NCBI GenBank assembly: GCA_016936215.1
Contig: JAFGPL010000066.1
Location: forward strand, 1-35,667
Length of the DNA stretch: 35,667 nucleotides
Reading direction: 5' to 3'
DNA from: Bacteroidales bacterium
Lineage (GTDB): Bacteria; Bacteroidota; Bacteroidia; Bacteroidales; UBA10428
Shown here piece by piece: positions 7,577-15,141 of this stretch (positions are counted from its first letter, which is position 1; each line of letters begins with the position of its first letter). Position numbers and translations under genes: made by a program. The notes under the pieces are model-generated. The model was not told where the DNA came from. It worked only from the letters and a program-made list of their open reading frames with translations, and ran no database searches.

Positions 7577-9289
7577 TTAGTTCAGATACTTCTTAAGCAG
7601 GTCTAATGCTTTAGTGGCGTCTATTGGTTTGCAAATGTATTCGTTACATCCTGCTTCAATGCATTTTTGCTTGTCATTTTCAAATGCATGGGCAGTTTGT
7701 GCGATGATGGGTATCGCCTGATTGAATCCCCTTATGATCCTGGTGGCCTCCAATCCATTAATGTTGGGCATTTTTATGTCCATCAGGATGAGGTCGGGCT
7801 TAGATACCCTGGTAATCTCAATGGCCTCATTGCCGTTTTTTGCCCATTCAATTCGAATTTTTGTGCCGTCAAGCAACTCTTTCAGGTACTCGAAATTCGA
7901 TTCTTCATCTTCAGCTATAAGTATCATTTTGCCAGACCAGTTTAAGTTACTTGCGGATTCTTTTGTTGTTTCATGAAATGAAATGGTGGCTTTTACTTCT
8001 TTATAAGGTATTGTAAAACTAAATACCGATCCTTCGCCATATTTCGATTCTGCCCAGATTGTTCCGCCAAGCAGCCTCACAAGGTCTTTGCACAAAGAAA
8101 GTCCAATCCCGGCGCCACGAAAAACTACCCTGTAATTTTCATCTTCAATTTTCATAAACCGGTTAAATATTTCTTTCAGGTGCTTGTTTTTTATGCCAAT
8201 ACCTGTATCGCTAACAAAGAAATACAGCTTATCTTTAATCAAACGGTATCCAAATTTTATTTCACCGCGATGGGTGAACTTTACAGAATTGAACAATATG
8301 TTTCTGAGTACCTGCTCAAGCCGTACCTCATCGGTTTCTGTAACAAGGCTTTCTTCAGGTATTTCCAGCGACAGTTTTATCTGGTGTTTGTCCATGTCGT
8401 CAAGTACTTGCCTGAAATTGACATACAACTTATTCAGAAGCATAGAAAGGTTTGTATGCTTACTTGCCAGTTTTATTTGCTGTGAGTCAATTATTGAAAT
8501 ATCTATGATATCCTCGATCAGTTGCAGCAGGTATTTGCTGTTCTCGTTAAGTAATTTCAGGTAACGTTCCCTTTTTTCTTTGGCAAGTTCTTGTTTTTGC
8601 AAGAGTTGAGAGAACCCGATAATTGAGTTCATCGGTGTTCGTATTTCGTGCGAAAGATTGGCCAGGAAAGAAGATTTCAGCCTGTCGGAGTTTTCAGCTT
8701 TATTCTTTTCCCTGGTGTAGTTCAATTTGGCAAAAAAGATAATGACCCCTCCCACGACAAAAAACATAACCGTGCCAAAATAAAGATCGAATATGCGGGC
8801 AAACTCGGTGTCATAACCGGTTACCCAATCGGGATGATAATATTCCACCACATAAAGGGCTGTTATGTTAAGGGCTATCAGCGTCAGCAGCAAAAGCAGC
8901 GCTTTACCCTTCATTACAAACAGCACATATAAAAAGAATACAAAAAACAGGAAAATTACCGGTCCTTTCGATCCGGCATTGAAAAACCAGAACATGCTGA
9001 AGGCCACACATGCAATAATGATCGCGATTATTCTTGTTCTGTCGAGGTCACTTCCCCATCTTATTGCATAATAAATACCCAGAAAAACCATTGCAGAAAT
9101 CCCGGTTGACAATGTAATCGGGGTATTTAATTTTAAAATGATGTTGATTACAGTAGCATATATTGAAACTAAAAATGTAATAAAGACTATCGCACTAAAG
9201 AAGCGTCTGTCAAATTCAGTTTCTTCGTATTTTCCAAGGAGAAGGTTTGAAATGGCTTGCCCCGTTTCTTTTAATTTTCTAAACTGCAC
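7577..9289 (-). CDS. Membrane hybrid sensor histidine kinase with C-terminal receiver domain
   Basis: This 570-residue protein starts at a GTG; the next methionine is about 67 codons in. About six transmembrane segments fill residues 32-188, with no sizeable periplasmic domain, so the sensor is probably the membrane bundle itself. HisKA carries H214 in FLANLSHEIRTPM. HATPase_c shows the N box (NILFNSVKFTH), DTGIGI and GAGIGLSL. A receiver domain from about 455 has the acidic pair in AEDEE, phospho-acceptor D504 (LMDIKMP) and K554 (ICKPID). There is no output domain and no neighbouring response regulator or Hpt gene, so it is an orphan whose phosphate acceptor must be encoded elsewhere. The signal sensed is unknown. 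Confidence 0.9.
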   Translation of the reverse strand: MQFRKLKETGQAISNLLLGKYEETEFDRRFFSAIVFITFLVSIYATVINIILKLNTPITLSTGISAMVFLGIYYAIRWGSDLDRTRIIAIIIACVAFSMFWFFNAGSKGPVIFLFFVFFLYVLFVMKGKALLLLLTLIALNITALYVVEYYHPDWVTGYDTEFARIFDLYFGTVMFFVVGGVIIFFAKLNYTREKNKAENSDRLKSSFLANLSHEIRTPMNSIIGFSQLLQKQELAKEKRERYLKLLNENSKYLLQLIEDIIDISIIDSQQIKLASKHTNLSMLLNKLYVNFRQVLDDMDKHQIKLSLEIPEESLVTETDEVRLEQVLRNILFNSVKFTHRGEIKFGYRLIKDKLYFFVSDTGIGIKNKHLKEIFNRFMKIEDENYRVVFRGAGIGLSLCKDLVRLLGGTIWAESKYGEGSVFSFTIPYKEVKATISFHETTKESASNLNWSGKMILIAEDEESNFEYLKELLDGTKIRIEWAKNGNEAIEITRVSKPDLILMDIKMPNINGLEATRIIRGFNQAIPIIAQTAHAFENDKQKCIEAGCNEYICKPIDATKALDLLKKYLN

Positions 9290-9324
9290 TGCCTGATTTT
9301 TATAATGTTAATAGCCAATTCGAT

Positions 9325-9356
9325 ATTGAATAGATCAATAAAAATAGTTAAATTTA
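9325..9356 (+). promoter_or_regulatory. Candidate promoter of the E1-like/amidohydrolase/PaaK-like operon
   Basis: ATTG at 9325-9328, a 20-base spacer, then TAAATTTA at 9349-9356, one mismatch in each element. It would give a leader of about 47 bases. The leader ends in an unusually G-rich AGAGGGGAAT just before the ATG, resembling a Shine-Dalgarno sequence, which is rare in this phylum. Confidence 0.3.
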
Positions 9357-9409
9357 AATCTAATATCGCGAAAAAAATTAATAATTAGGCATTTAAGAGA
9401 GGGGAATAT

Positions 9410-10210
9410 ATGAAAAGCATTTACAATGATATATTTAACAGGAATATCGGCCTTATAACCCCTGAGAATCAGCAAAGGTTGAAAAATTCGAAAGTAGCGG
9501 TATTTGGGGTTGGCGGACTGGGAGGGGTCATTGCAGAAGTTCTTGTGCGAAGTGGTATTGGAAGCATAATCCTGGCAGACTGCGACAAGTTTGAAACATC
9601 TAACCTTAACCGGCAGGTTTTTGCTTATTCAGACACAATAGGAGACTACAAGGTAGATGTAGCCGAACTTTTTCTGAAAAAGATAAACCCGGAATTAAAG
9701 GTCAAAAAATACCTCCGGATTTCTTCTTCAAATATTTCCGAAATGATGGGTTCAACTGATGTTGCATTGCTGGCACTCGATGATGTTGTGCCTGTTATAG
9801 TCATCAGCAGGTACGCGCAGCAGCACAATGTGCCACTCGTTGAAGGATGGGCCTTGCCCTTTGGTAACGTAAGGGTTTTTACCGGGAATACCCCTTCGCT
9901 GGAACAGGTTTATCATCTCGATGACCTTGCTGACGACCCCGAAAGGATTTCCCCCGATGAACGCAAAGCGCTGAATCTAAAAATGTTATTTGAACTTAAA
10001 AAGATTAGCGGAATTGAAGGGTATTACCCTGAAGAGGCGATGCAGCGAATAAGCAGGGGACAGGTACCGTCTTTTGCCCCGATGGTTTGGTTCACCTCTG
10101 TACTAATGGGTTTTGAAGCTATTAAAATAATATTGAGCCTCGGCCAGATAGCTTATGCACCAGGATTTGCACTTTACGATCCCTTCAATCACAAACAATT
10201 ACATAAATAG
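9410..10210 (+). CDS. ThiF/MoeB/HesA-family (E1-like) adenylyltransferase, no active-site cysteine
   Basis: This 266-residue Rossmann-fold protein has the nucleotide motif GVGGLG at 33-38, acidic D57/D59, the SNLNRQ signature at 64-69, K81 and the D123-D124 pair. These are the ATP/Mg-binding set of E1-like adenylyltransferases. Members activate ubiquitin-like C-termini (ThiS, MoaD) or, in TcdA, a tRNA carboxylate. Only one cysteine exists (C58, inside the nucleotide fold). Both the zinc-binding CxxC pairs and a catalytic cysteine are therefore absent, as in adenylation-only members. No ThiS/MoaD-like gene is adjacent. It heads a tight operon with an amidohydrolase four bases downstream. The family is certain, the substrate unknown. 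Confidence 0.85.
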   Translation: MKSIYNDIFNRNIGLITPENQQRLKNSKVAVFGVGGLGGVIAEVLVRSGIGSIILADCDKFETSNLNRQVFAYSDTIGDYKVDVAELFLKKINPELKVKKYLRISSSNISEMMGSTDVALLALDDVVPVIVISRYAQQHNVPLVEGWALPFGNVRVFTGNTPSLEQVYHLDDLADDPERISPDERKALNLKMLFELKKISGIEGYYPEEAMQRISRGQVPSFAPMVWFTSVLMGFEAIKIILSLGQIAYAPGFALYDPFNHKQLHK

Positions 10211-10214
10211 CACC

Positions 10215-11063
10215 ATGAAAATAATCAACACACACGCACATGTTATCGAAACAGGAAAGGCTTTTGCACAAGAGGGTAATGACTATCTGAAATACATCAG
10301 GGGTATTACAGCTTTTGAGCAGGCAGACAAAGTACTGGATATGCTTTCGGCAGAGAACCTGCTCAGGCAAATGGACGAAGCAGGAATTGAACAATCGGTT
10401 GTTTTTGCCATGTACGCACCATTGCTGTTTGCTTCAAACGAATTTGTGGCTGAGTTGTGCCAAAAATATCACGGAAGGTTTACAGGATTTGCTTCTGTTG
10501 ATATAAAAGCACCCGATGCAGCAGGTATGCTTGAGCATGCTGTTAAAAACCTGGGTTTAAAAGGCCTCAAGCTTCATCCGCCGCTTCAGAATTTTTTCCC
10601 CAACGACAGAAAACTCTGGCCTCTGTACCAAAAAGCACATGATCTCAATATCCCTGTTGTATTTCATGTCGGTACCACTCCTTTTGGCAGTCTGGTAAAA
10701 CTCTCGCAGGCAAATCCTATTCTGATTGATGATGTTGCGAACGATTTTCCCGGCCTTAAAATCATACTTACCCACCTGGGTACCTTGTGGCATAACGAAT
10801 CTTTTATGGTCGTTGAAAAGCACCCCAACCTTTATATTGACACAGCCGCCTATCCGTACGAGATTTCTGACCTGCTTACATTGAACCTGGTTAAGAGGGT
10901 AGGAGAGGACAAATTCATATTTGGTACCGATTTTCCTATGCCTTATGAAGGTAAGATGCACCGTCTTGCCGATTTTACCGAAATCTTCGGCAGACTGCAG
11001 ATACCGGATTACCTGAAGGAAAAAATTTTTTCCGGGAATTTTCTTAAAATGATGCATGGATGA
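10215..11063 (+). CDS. Amidohydrolase (PF04909-type TIM-barrel metal-dependent hydrolase/decarboxylase)
   Basis: This 282-residue protein has the amidohydrolase-2 metal centre. H7 and H9 lie in INTHAHV at the end of strand 1, with H151 in VVFHVG, H187 in ILTHLG and D239 in FGTDFPMP. GLKGLKLHPP is also typical of the ACMSD/gamma-resorcylate decarboxylase group, so the reaction may be a hydrolysis or a non-oxidative decarboxylation. An earlier in-frame ATG at 10155 would overlap the E1-like gene by 56 bases. The ATG at 10215, four bases after that gene's stop, gives the canonical N-terminal MKIINTHAH and is preferred. It overlaps the next gene by four bases (ATGA), so the two are likely translationally coupled. 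Confidence 0.87.
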   Translation: MKIINTHAHVIETGKAFAQEGNDYLKYIRGITAFEQADKVLDMLSAENLLRQMDEAGIEQSVVFAMYAPLLFASNEFVAELCQKYHGRFTGFASVDIKAPDAAGMLEHAVKNLGLKGLKLHPPLQNFFPNDRKLWPLYQKAHDLNIPVVFHVGTTPFGSLVKLSQANPILIDDVANDFPGLKIILTHLGTLWHNESFMVVEKHPNLYIDTAAYPYEISDLLTLNLVKRVGEDKFIFGTDFPMPYEGKMHRLADFTEIFGRLQIPDYLKEKIFSGNFLKMMHG

Positions 11064-12487
11064 TGAATATTAGAAAGGGTTTTACAAAGTTGAAACACAG
11101 GCAGCTTAAAAATTTCTTAACAAAGGCACATCCTGATAAATTTGTGAAGGACAAGGGAAAATGGGCCTTATCTGCATTTAAATCCGCAGCCTCCGGTATT
11201 CCGGCATATAAAGAATTATTATTAAAGTACGGGTTAAACCACAATGATGTTAGAACCCTGGATGATTTTCAGGAAAAGGTTCCGGTCATATCCAAGAAAG
11301 ATTTTTTTGTGCCATTTGAAGCAAAAGCATGGTTTAAAAAGGGAAAATTTTCCCGGGTTAAAAACTTCATGGTAAGCTCTGGTTTTTCGGGCACTTTTGC
11401 ATTTGGCGCCGATGCCGGTATAACCCGAAGAATAAAAAGGGGTGTGGACTTTACCCTCGATTACCTTTTTAATACTTCCGAAAAAAAAACATTCCTGATA
11501 AATTGTGTCCCGATGGGGGTACATGTGATCACATCACTTCCCCTGGCAGAAACCAGCGTAAGGGACGATATGGTTTTAGCCCTGGTAAAAAAAATATCTC
11601 CTGAATTTGACCAGACCATAATTGTTGGCGATCCGCATTTTTTAAAGAAATTCATTGAAAAAGGTGTCGAAAATGGTGTTGACTGGAAACAAGCTAACGT
11701 GAGCCTTATATGCGGACAGGACTGGTTTCCCGAGTCTTTTCGTGGGTACCTGGCCCATATTATGCAGATGGATATATACCATGACGGTTCCAGAAAAATA
11801 ATTGCCACTATGGGAATGACCGAACTGGGGCTGAACATTTTTCATGAATCGTCAGATACCATAAAAATAAGGTACCAGATAAGTCAAAATGCAGGATTCA
11901 GGCACCATTTAACAGGCGATGAAAACCTGCCTGCACCATTGTTGTTCCATTATTATCCTATGCGCACATTTGTGGAGGAAAAAAAAGATGGACATGACGA
12001 TACGTCGTTGCTTTTTACTGTTACCGACCGGCACTCCTTGATGCCTTTAATGCGCTACGATACAGGCGATTCAGGTAACTTATTATCCTATAAAAATTTG
12101 TCGGGTGCACTTGAATTGCACAACCTTCAATCACTTTCCCCGGAACTGAAACTTCCTCTTGCATTAATTCACGGGCGAAGAAATAATTATATTATTTATG
12201 GGGGCAAACGTGTATATGCATCGCAATTGAAAAATGGATTATACGAAGATTTTAACCTCGCCGGGAAAACAACAGGTTATATCAGGATCAGCATGGTAAA
12301 TGGCAGCCCGCAAATCGAACTGCAGTTAAAACCAGGCTTCAAATCCAATAAATCATTGACATCAGCATTTGCATATGCACTTTTAAAATACGCGGGTGCG
12401 GATATCGGGGTTAAATGCTATGAATACCGTGAATTTCCATATAACATGGAATTAAGCTATGAGCACAAGTTTATAAATATCAGATAG
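11060..12487 (+). CDS. PaaK/CapK-like adenylate-forming enzyme
   Basis: This 475-residue protein resembles phenylacetate-CoA ligase relatives. It has a P-loop-like VSSGFSGTFAFG near residues 105-116, ATMGMTELGLN in the position of the aryl-binding/A5 motif, and LMRYDTGDSGNL matching the Y-x-T-G-D (A7) motif. The N-terminal helical part (PAYKELLLKYGL, VPVISKKDFF) is typical of PaaK-family proteins. It would adenylate a carboxylate, possibly followed by thioester formation. Divergence from catabolic PaaK is considerable, so the substrate cannot be named. Its ATGA start overlap with the amidohydrolase makes it the third gene of one operon with the E1-like gene. Confidence 0.75.
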   Translation: MMNIRKGFTKLKHRQLKNFLTKAHPDKFVKDKGKWALSAFKSAASGIPAYKELLLKYGLNHNDVRTLDDFQEKVPVISKKDFFVPFEAKAWFKKGKFSRVKNFMVSSGFSGTFAFGADAGITRRIKRGVDFTLDYLFNTSEKKTFLINCVPMGVHVITSLPLAETSVRDDMVLALVKKISPEFDQTIIVGDPHFLKKFIEKGVENGVDWKQANVSLICGQDWFPESFRGYLAHIMQMDIYHDGSRKIIATMGMTELGLNIFHESSDTIKIRYQISQNAGFRHHLTGDENLPAPLLFHYYPMRTFVEEKKDGHDDTSLLFTVTDRHSLMPLMRYDTGDSGNLLSYKNLSGALELHNLQSLSPELKLPLALIHGRRNNYIIYGGKRVYASQLKNGLYEDFNLAGKTTGYIRISMVNGSPQIELQLKPGFKSNKSLTSAFAYALLKYAGADIGVKCYEYREFPYNMELSYEHKFINIR

Positions 12488-12584
12488 GTTACAGCTTTGA
12501 ATATACCCCGGGTTTTATATTACCGGAAAAACGGCCATAAATGCCGGAATAGTGGCTGATTGGGCAGACAAAATGAAAAAAATA

Positions 12585-12616
12585 CTTGATAGGTTTGTAA
12601 AAATTTTGTAAATTTT
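12585..12616 (+). promoter_or_regulatory. Candidate promoter for the universal stress protein gene
   Basis: CTTG at 12585-12588, a 20-base spacer, then TAAATTTT at 12609-12616. Each element differs from consensus at one position. The ATG follows 35 bases later at 12652. Confidence 0.4.
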
Positions 12617-12651
12617 AGAGCAATTTCGTTTCACACCTAATTTGAACCATT

Positions 12652-13557
12652 ATGAGCAAACCACAAAAACATCAGCATAAAGAGCAGATCAAGAAGATAC
12701 TTGTCCCTGTGGATTATTCTGAATGTTCTGAATTCGCGTGCCGCTATGCTTTAAAGCTTGCATGTGTGCTCGGCGCCGAAATAAAACTCCTGCACGCTTT
12801 TTATACCCCTGCCTTTGACCTGATAGAACTCTCAGGAACAGTGCAGATTCAAAGCCAGTTAAAAGATGAGGTTTCGGCCAATCTTGAGGCAACGGAAAAA
12901 GAAACAGCAGAAAAATTTATATCGGATTTAAGGAGATTTATCACAGGTTGCAAAAAGGAGGATATTTTAATTACTTACGACATTGCCCCCGGTATGCCCG
13001 AAGATGTGATTCTTAATTACAGCATGGAATATAAACCCGACCTTGTGCTGATGGGCACTCAGGGTAAAAGTAAGGCCAATACCATTATGGGCAGCGTTAC
13101 CGAAACAATGATACGTAAATTGAAATGCCCGGTAATGGCTGTTCCAGAAAAATACTCGTTTGTCGGGGAAAAGAATGTTAAAAACCTGATGTATGTTACC
13201 GACTTCGACGAATCTGACTTCGTTTCCATTAAAAAACTTATGGACCTTACACAAATGCTCAATCTTAAAATATTTTGCGTGCATATTTCGCATGATGAGG
13301 GTGAATGGGACAAGATTAAATTGAACGGATTGAAAGAGTATTTCAGGAGTGTTTATGACAAACCAGATGTGGAATGCGGAAGGGTGGATTCAAAAAATAT
13401 ACTGAAAGAAATAGACATGTTTGTTCAAAAGAACCATATCAATATAATTTCTTTAACTACAAGGCAAAGAGGAATAATTGAAAAACTCTTTAAGTCAGAT
13501 TTAACCGGGAAACTGTTTTACCATACAAGTATACCATTACTTGTATTTCACTCTTAA
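12652..13557 (+). CDS. Tandem-domain universal stress protein (UspA family)
   Basis: This 301-residue protein has two Usp domains. The first, about residues 12-168, starts KKILVPVDYSECSEFA and carries the ATP-binding signature G135-x2-G138-x8-G147-S148 (GTQGKS...GSVT). The second, about 172-301, keeps the fold pattern (NLMYVTDFDESD, ending IPLLVFHS) but lacks the glycine-rich nucleotide motif and is probably non-binding. Such double Usp proteins are cytoplasmic and act in stress or growth-arrest physiology by unclear mechanisms. Its TAA stop overlaps the stop of the convergent membrane-protein gene within the palindrome TTAA. Confidence 0.92.
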   Translation: MSKPQKHQHKEQIKKILVPVDYSECSEFACRYALKLACVLGAEIKLLHAFYTPAFDLIELSGTVQIQSQLKDEVSANLEATEKETAEKFISDLRRFITGCKKEDILITYDIAPGMPEDVILNYSMEYKPDLVLMGTQGKSKANTIMGSVTETMIRKLKCPVMAVPEKYSFVGEKNVKNLMYVTDFDESDFVSIKKLMDLTQMLNLKIFCVHISHDEGEWDKIKLNGLKEYFRSVYDKPDVECGRVDSKNILKEIDMFVQKNHINIISLTTRQRGIIEKLFKSDLTGKLFYHTSIPLLVFHS

Positions 13558-14132
13558 ATCATATTGGCTTCCCAGATAAACCATGAGTAAGTCCAAAACC
13601 GTAGAAACCTTGTAAGTGAATATAAAAGGTATTTCTTAAACGAGTAACGTATCGAACCCACAAGCATGCTTACTCCCGAAAAAGGCAAAGGCGTGAAGGC
13701 TGCGACAATTATAAGGTATGGGCCATAGGTATGAAGGTGTTTTTCGGCTTTTCCAAGAAATTTTGCTTTCAGGTATTGAAAAAACAGGGTTCGTTGAAGA
13801 TATAATCCAATAAAATATCCTGTAATTCCTGCCAGGTAAGATATTATAGCGAGAACCGTGATGATAACAGCATAATCTGAAACGCTGCCGTTTCTGAGGG
13901 CCCAGATAAAAAAAACTTCAGGAGGAACGATACCTACAATAACCTCAGATGCAAGAAAAACCAGGTAAACAACGGTTGGATTGTCGTATACCGGTTCAAG
14001 CCAGGTAAGGTAATTAGGACTTACAAATTTTTTGAACAGGATAAAAATAATGATAATGACGCAAAGCCAAATGAGGCCCCGCAGTAGGTTGCGCAAAAAA
14101 AATGAACTCTTTTTTAATTCAGTATCAGTCAT
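13554..14132 (-). CDS. VTT/DedA-like integral membrane protein
   Basis: This 192-residue protein has about five hydrophobic segments and the VTT-domain (SNARE-associated/DedA) pattern. A re-entrant loop with ASEVIVGIVPPEVFFIWAL is followed by YLAGITGYFIGLYLQRTLF, GPYLIIVAAFTPLPFSGVSMLVG and RYSFKKYLLYSLTRFLRF. DedA-superfamily proteins include lipid scramblases and undecaprenyl-phosphate translocases, so a lipid-flipping role is a reasonable inference. The ATG at 14132 is chosen; a TTG at 14153 would add only seven residues. The gene converges on the Usp gene with overlapping stop codons and follows the CoA-binding gene after 127 bases, so it may or may not belong to that operon. Confidence 0.8.
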   Translation of the reverse strand: MTDTELKKSSFFLRNLLRGLIWLCVIIIIFILFKKFVSPNYLTWLEPVYDNPTVVYLVFLASEVIVGIVPPEVFFIWALRNGSVSDYAVIITVLAIISYLAGITGYFIGLYLQRTLFFQYLKAKFLGKAEKHLHTYGPYLIIVAAFTPLPFSGVSMLVGSIRYSFKKYLLYSLTRFLRFWTYSWFIWEANMI

Positions 14133-14259
14133 AAATATGCTTAATTTCTCCAAAAATAGTTATTTTCAAATATTGACCTGTGATATTCTGTGTGAATATT
14201 TTTCCGGTGGGGCGATAAGCTCTGAAGTAAAAATGAAAACTGCAGTTTTTCAGGGATAT

Positions 14260-14619
14260 TCAGAAAGTTTTTGTGTTCAGCATGATAAGTGCACAGTCGA
14301 ACACGCATTCTATGTTGTTTTTAGAGGCTTTTAATCCCAACTCATAGTTTTCTGTACCCGGGTTAAAAACAATACGTTTAGGTTGAAGCTGAAAAATATA
14401 ATCATAATATTCACGTTGGTTGGTTGGCGAAATGTACATTAATACCGTGTGTACATTTTTAATATCAGGTTTGCCGGTAATAATGGGCAGGTTTTCAATC
14501 TTTCCTTCTTTTCGGCCGAGAGGAATAACATGATAACCCCGCTTGAGCAAACTTCTTACTGCTTTATTGGAATATCTGTCAGGATTAGGGCTTGCTCCAA
14601 TAACGACGACATTTTCCAT
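14260..14619 (-). CDS. CoA-binding domain protein (YccU-like)
   Basis: This 119-residue single-domain Rossmann protein fits the CoA_binding_2 family. It has VVVIGASPNPDRYSNKAVRSLLKRGYHVIPL at the N-terminus and RIVFNPGTENYEL and ECVFDCALIML toward the end. Members bind CoA through the GASxxxxxxS loop, but no reaction is established for the stand-alone form. It starts 15 bases after ispF and is very likely co-transcribed with ispF and porV. Confidence 0.87.
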   Translation of the reverse strand: MENVVVIGASPNPDRYSNKAVRSLLKRGYHVIPLGRKEGKIENLPIITGKPDIKNVHTVLMYISPTNQREYYDYIFQLQPKRIVFNPGTENYELGLKASKNNIECVFDCALIMLNTKTF

Positions 14620-14634
14620 AGCCGCTTGTTTAGG

Positions 14635-15138
14635 TTATATTTTTCTGGCAGGGCTTTTTTTCTTTTTCCCGATAAGCGCAACTGCATATGCGGCAATACC
14701 TTTCTCATTGCCGATAAACCCAAGTTTTTCGGTAGTAGTAGCTTTGAGTGAAACATTCCCGGGGTCGGTATCAATAACATGCGAAAGGATACGCTGCATT
14801 TCGGGTATGTATTCTTTAATTTTCGGTTTCTGCAGGCATACTGTACAGTCTATATTGCCTATTTCAAATCCTTGTTCTTTAAGCAGGTTAACGGTTTTCT
14901 TTAAAAGCACCTTGCTGTCTATACCTTTGAATTCATCAGAGGTATCGGGAAAATGAAAGCCTATGTCCCTTAGATTTGCGGCACCCAAAAGCGCATCGCA
15001 TATGGCATGTATCAAAACATCTCCGTCTGAATGCCCTACAGGGCCTTTTTTATGGGGAATGATAATTCCGCCGAGGACTAATTTATTGCCTGTTTTTAAC
15101 TGGTGTACGTCATAACCGAAACCTACTCTTATATCCAT
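14635..15138 (-). CDS. ispF: 2-C-methyl-D-erythritol 2,4-cyclodiphosphate synthase
   Basis: This 167-residue IspF of the non-mevalonate (MEP) isoprenoid pathway converts CDP-methylerythritol 2-phosphate to the cyclic diphosphate with release of CMP. The metal ligands D10 and H12 (GYDVH) and H44 (LIHAICDAL) are present, as are HSDGD at 36-40 and the FPDT loop at 63-66. The C-terminal TTEKLGFIGNEKGIAAYA of the trimer interface is also intact. It begins three bases after the porV stop codon, so a housekeeping isoprenoid enzyme is embedded in the secretion operon. Confidence 0.96.
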   Translation of the reverse strand: MDIRVGFGYDVHQLKTGNKLVLGGIIIPHKKGPVGHSDGDVLIHAICDALLGAANLRDIGFHFPDTSDEFKGIDSKVLLKKTVNLLKEQGFEIGNIDCTVCLQKPKIKEYIPEMQRILSHVIDTDPGNVSLKATTTEKLGFIGNEKGIAAYAVALIGKKKKSPARKI

Positions 15139-15141
15139 ACT

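Noticed and set aside
8180-8564. Two overlapping plus-strand frames of 101 and 126 residues
   Set aside because: They are antisense to the kinase and HATPase motifs of the hybrid kinase, which explain the region fully.
10557-11057. A 166-residue minus-strand frame
   Set aside because: Antisense to the amidohydrolase, whose metal ligands are all present; the frame is a shadow.
14234-14252. TGAAAACTGCAGTTTT palindrome as a terminator after the CoA-binding gene
   Set aside because: The symmetry leaves no loop, the stem is mostly A-T, and the T-run is weak; it may be chance or an operator.
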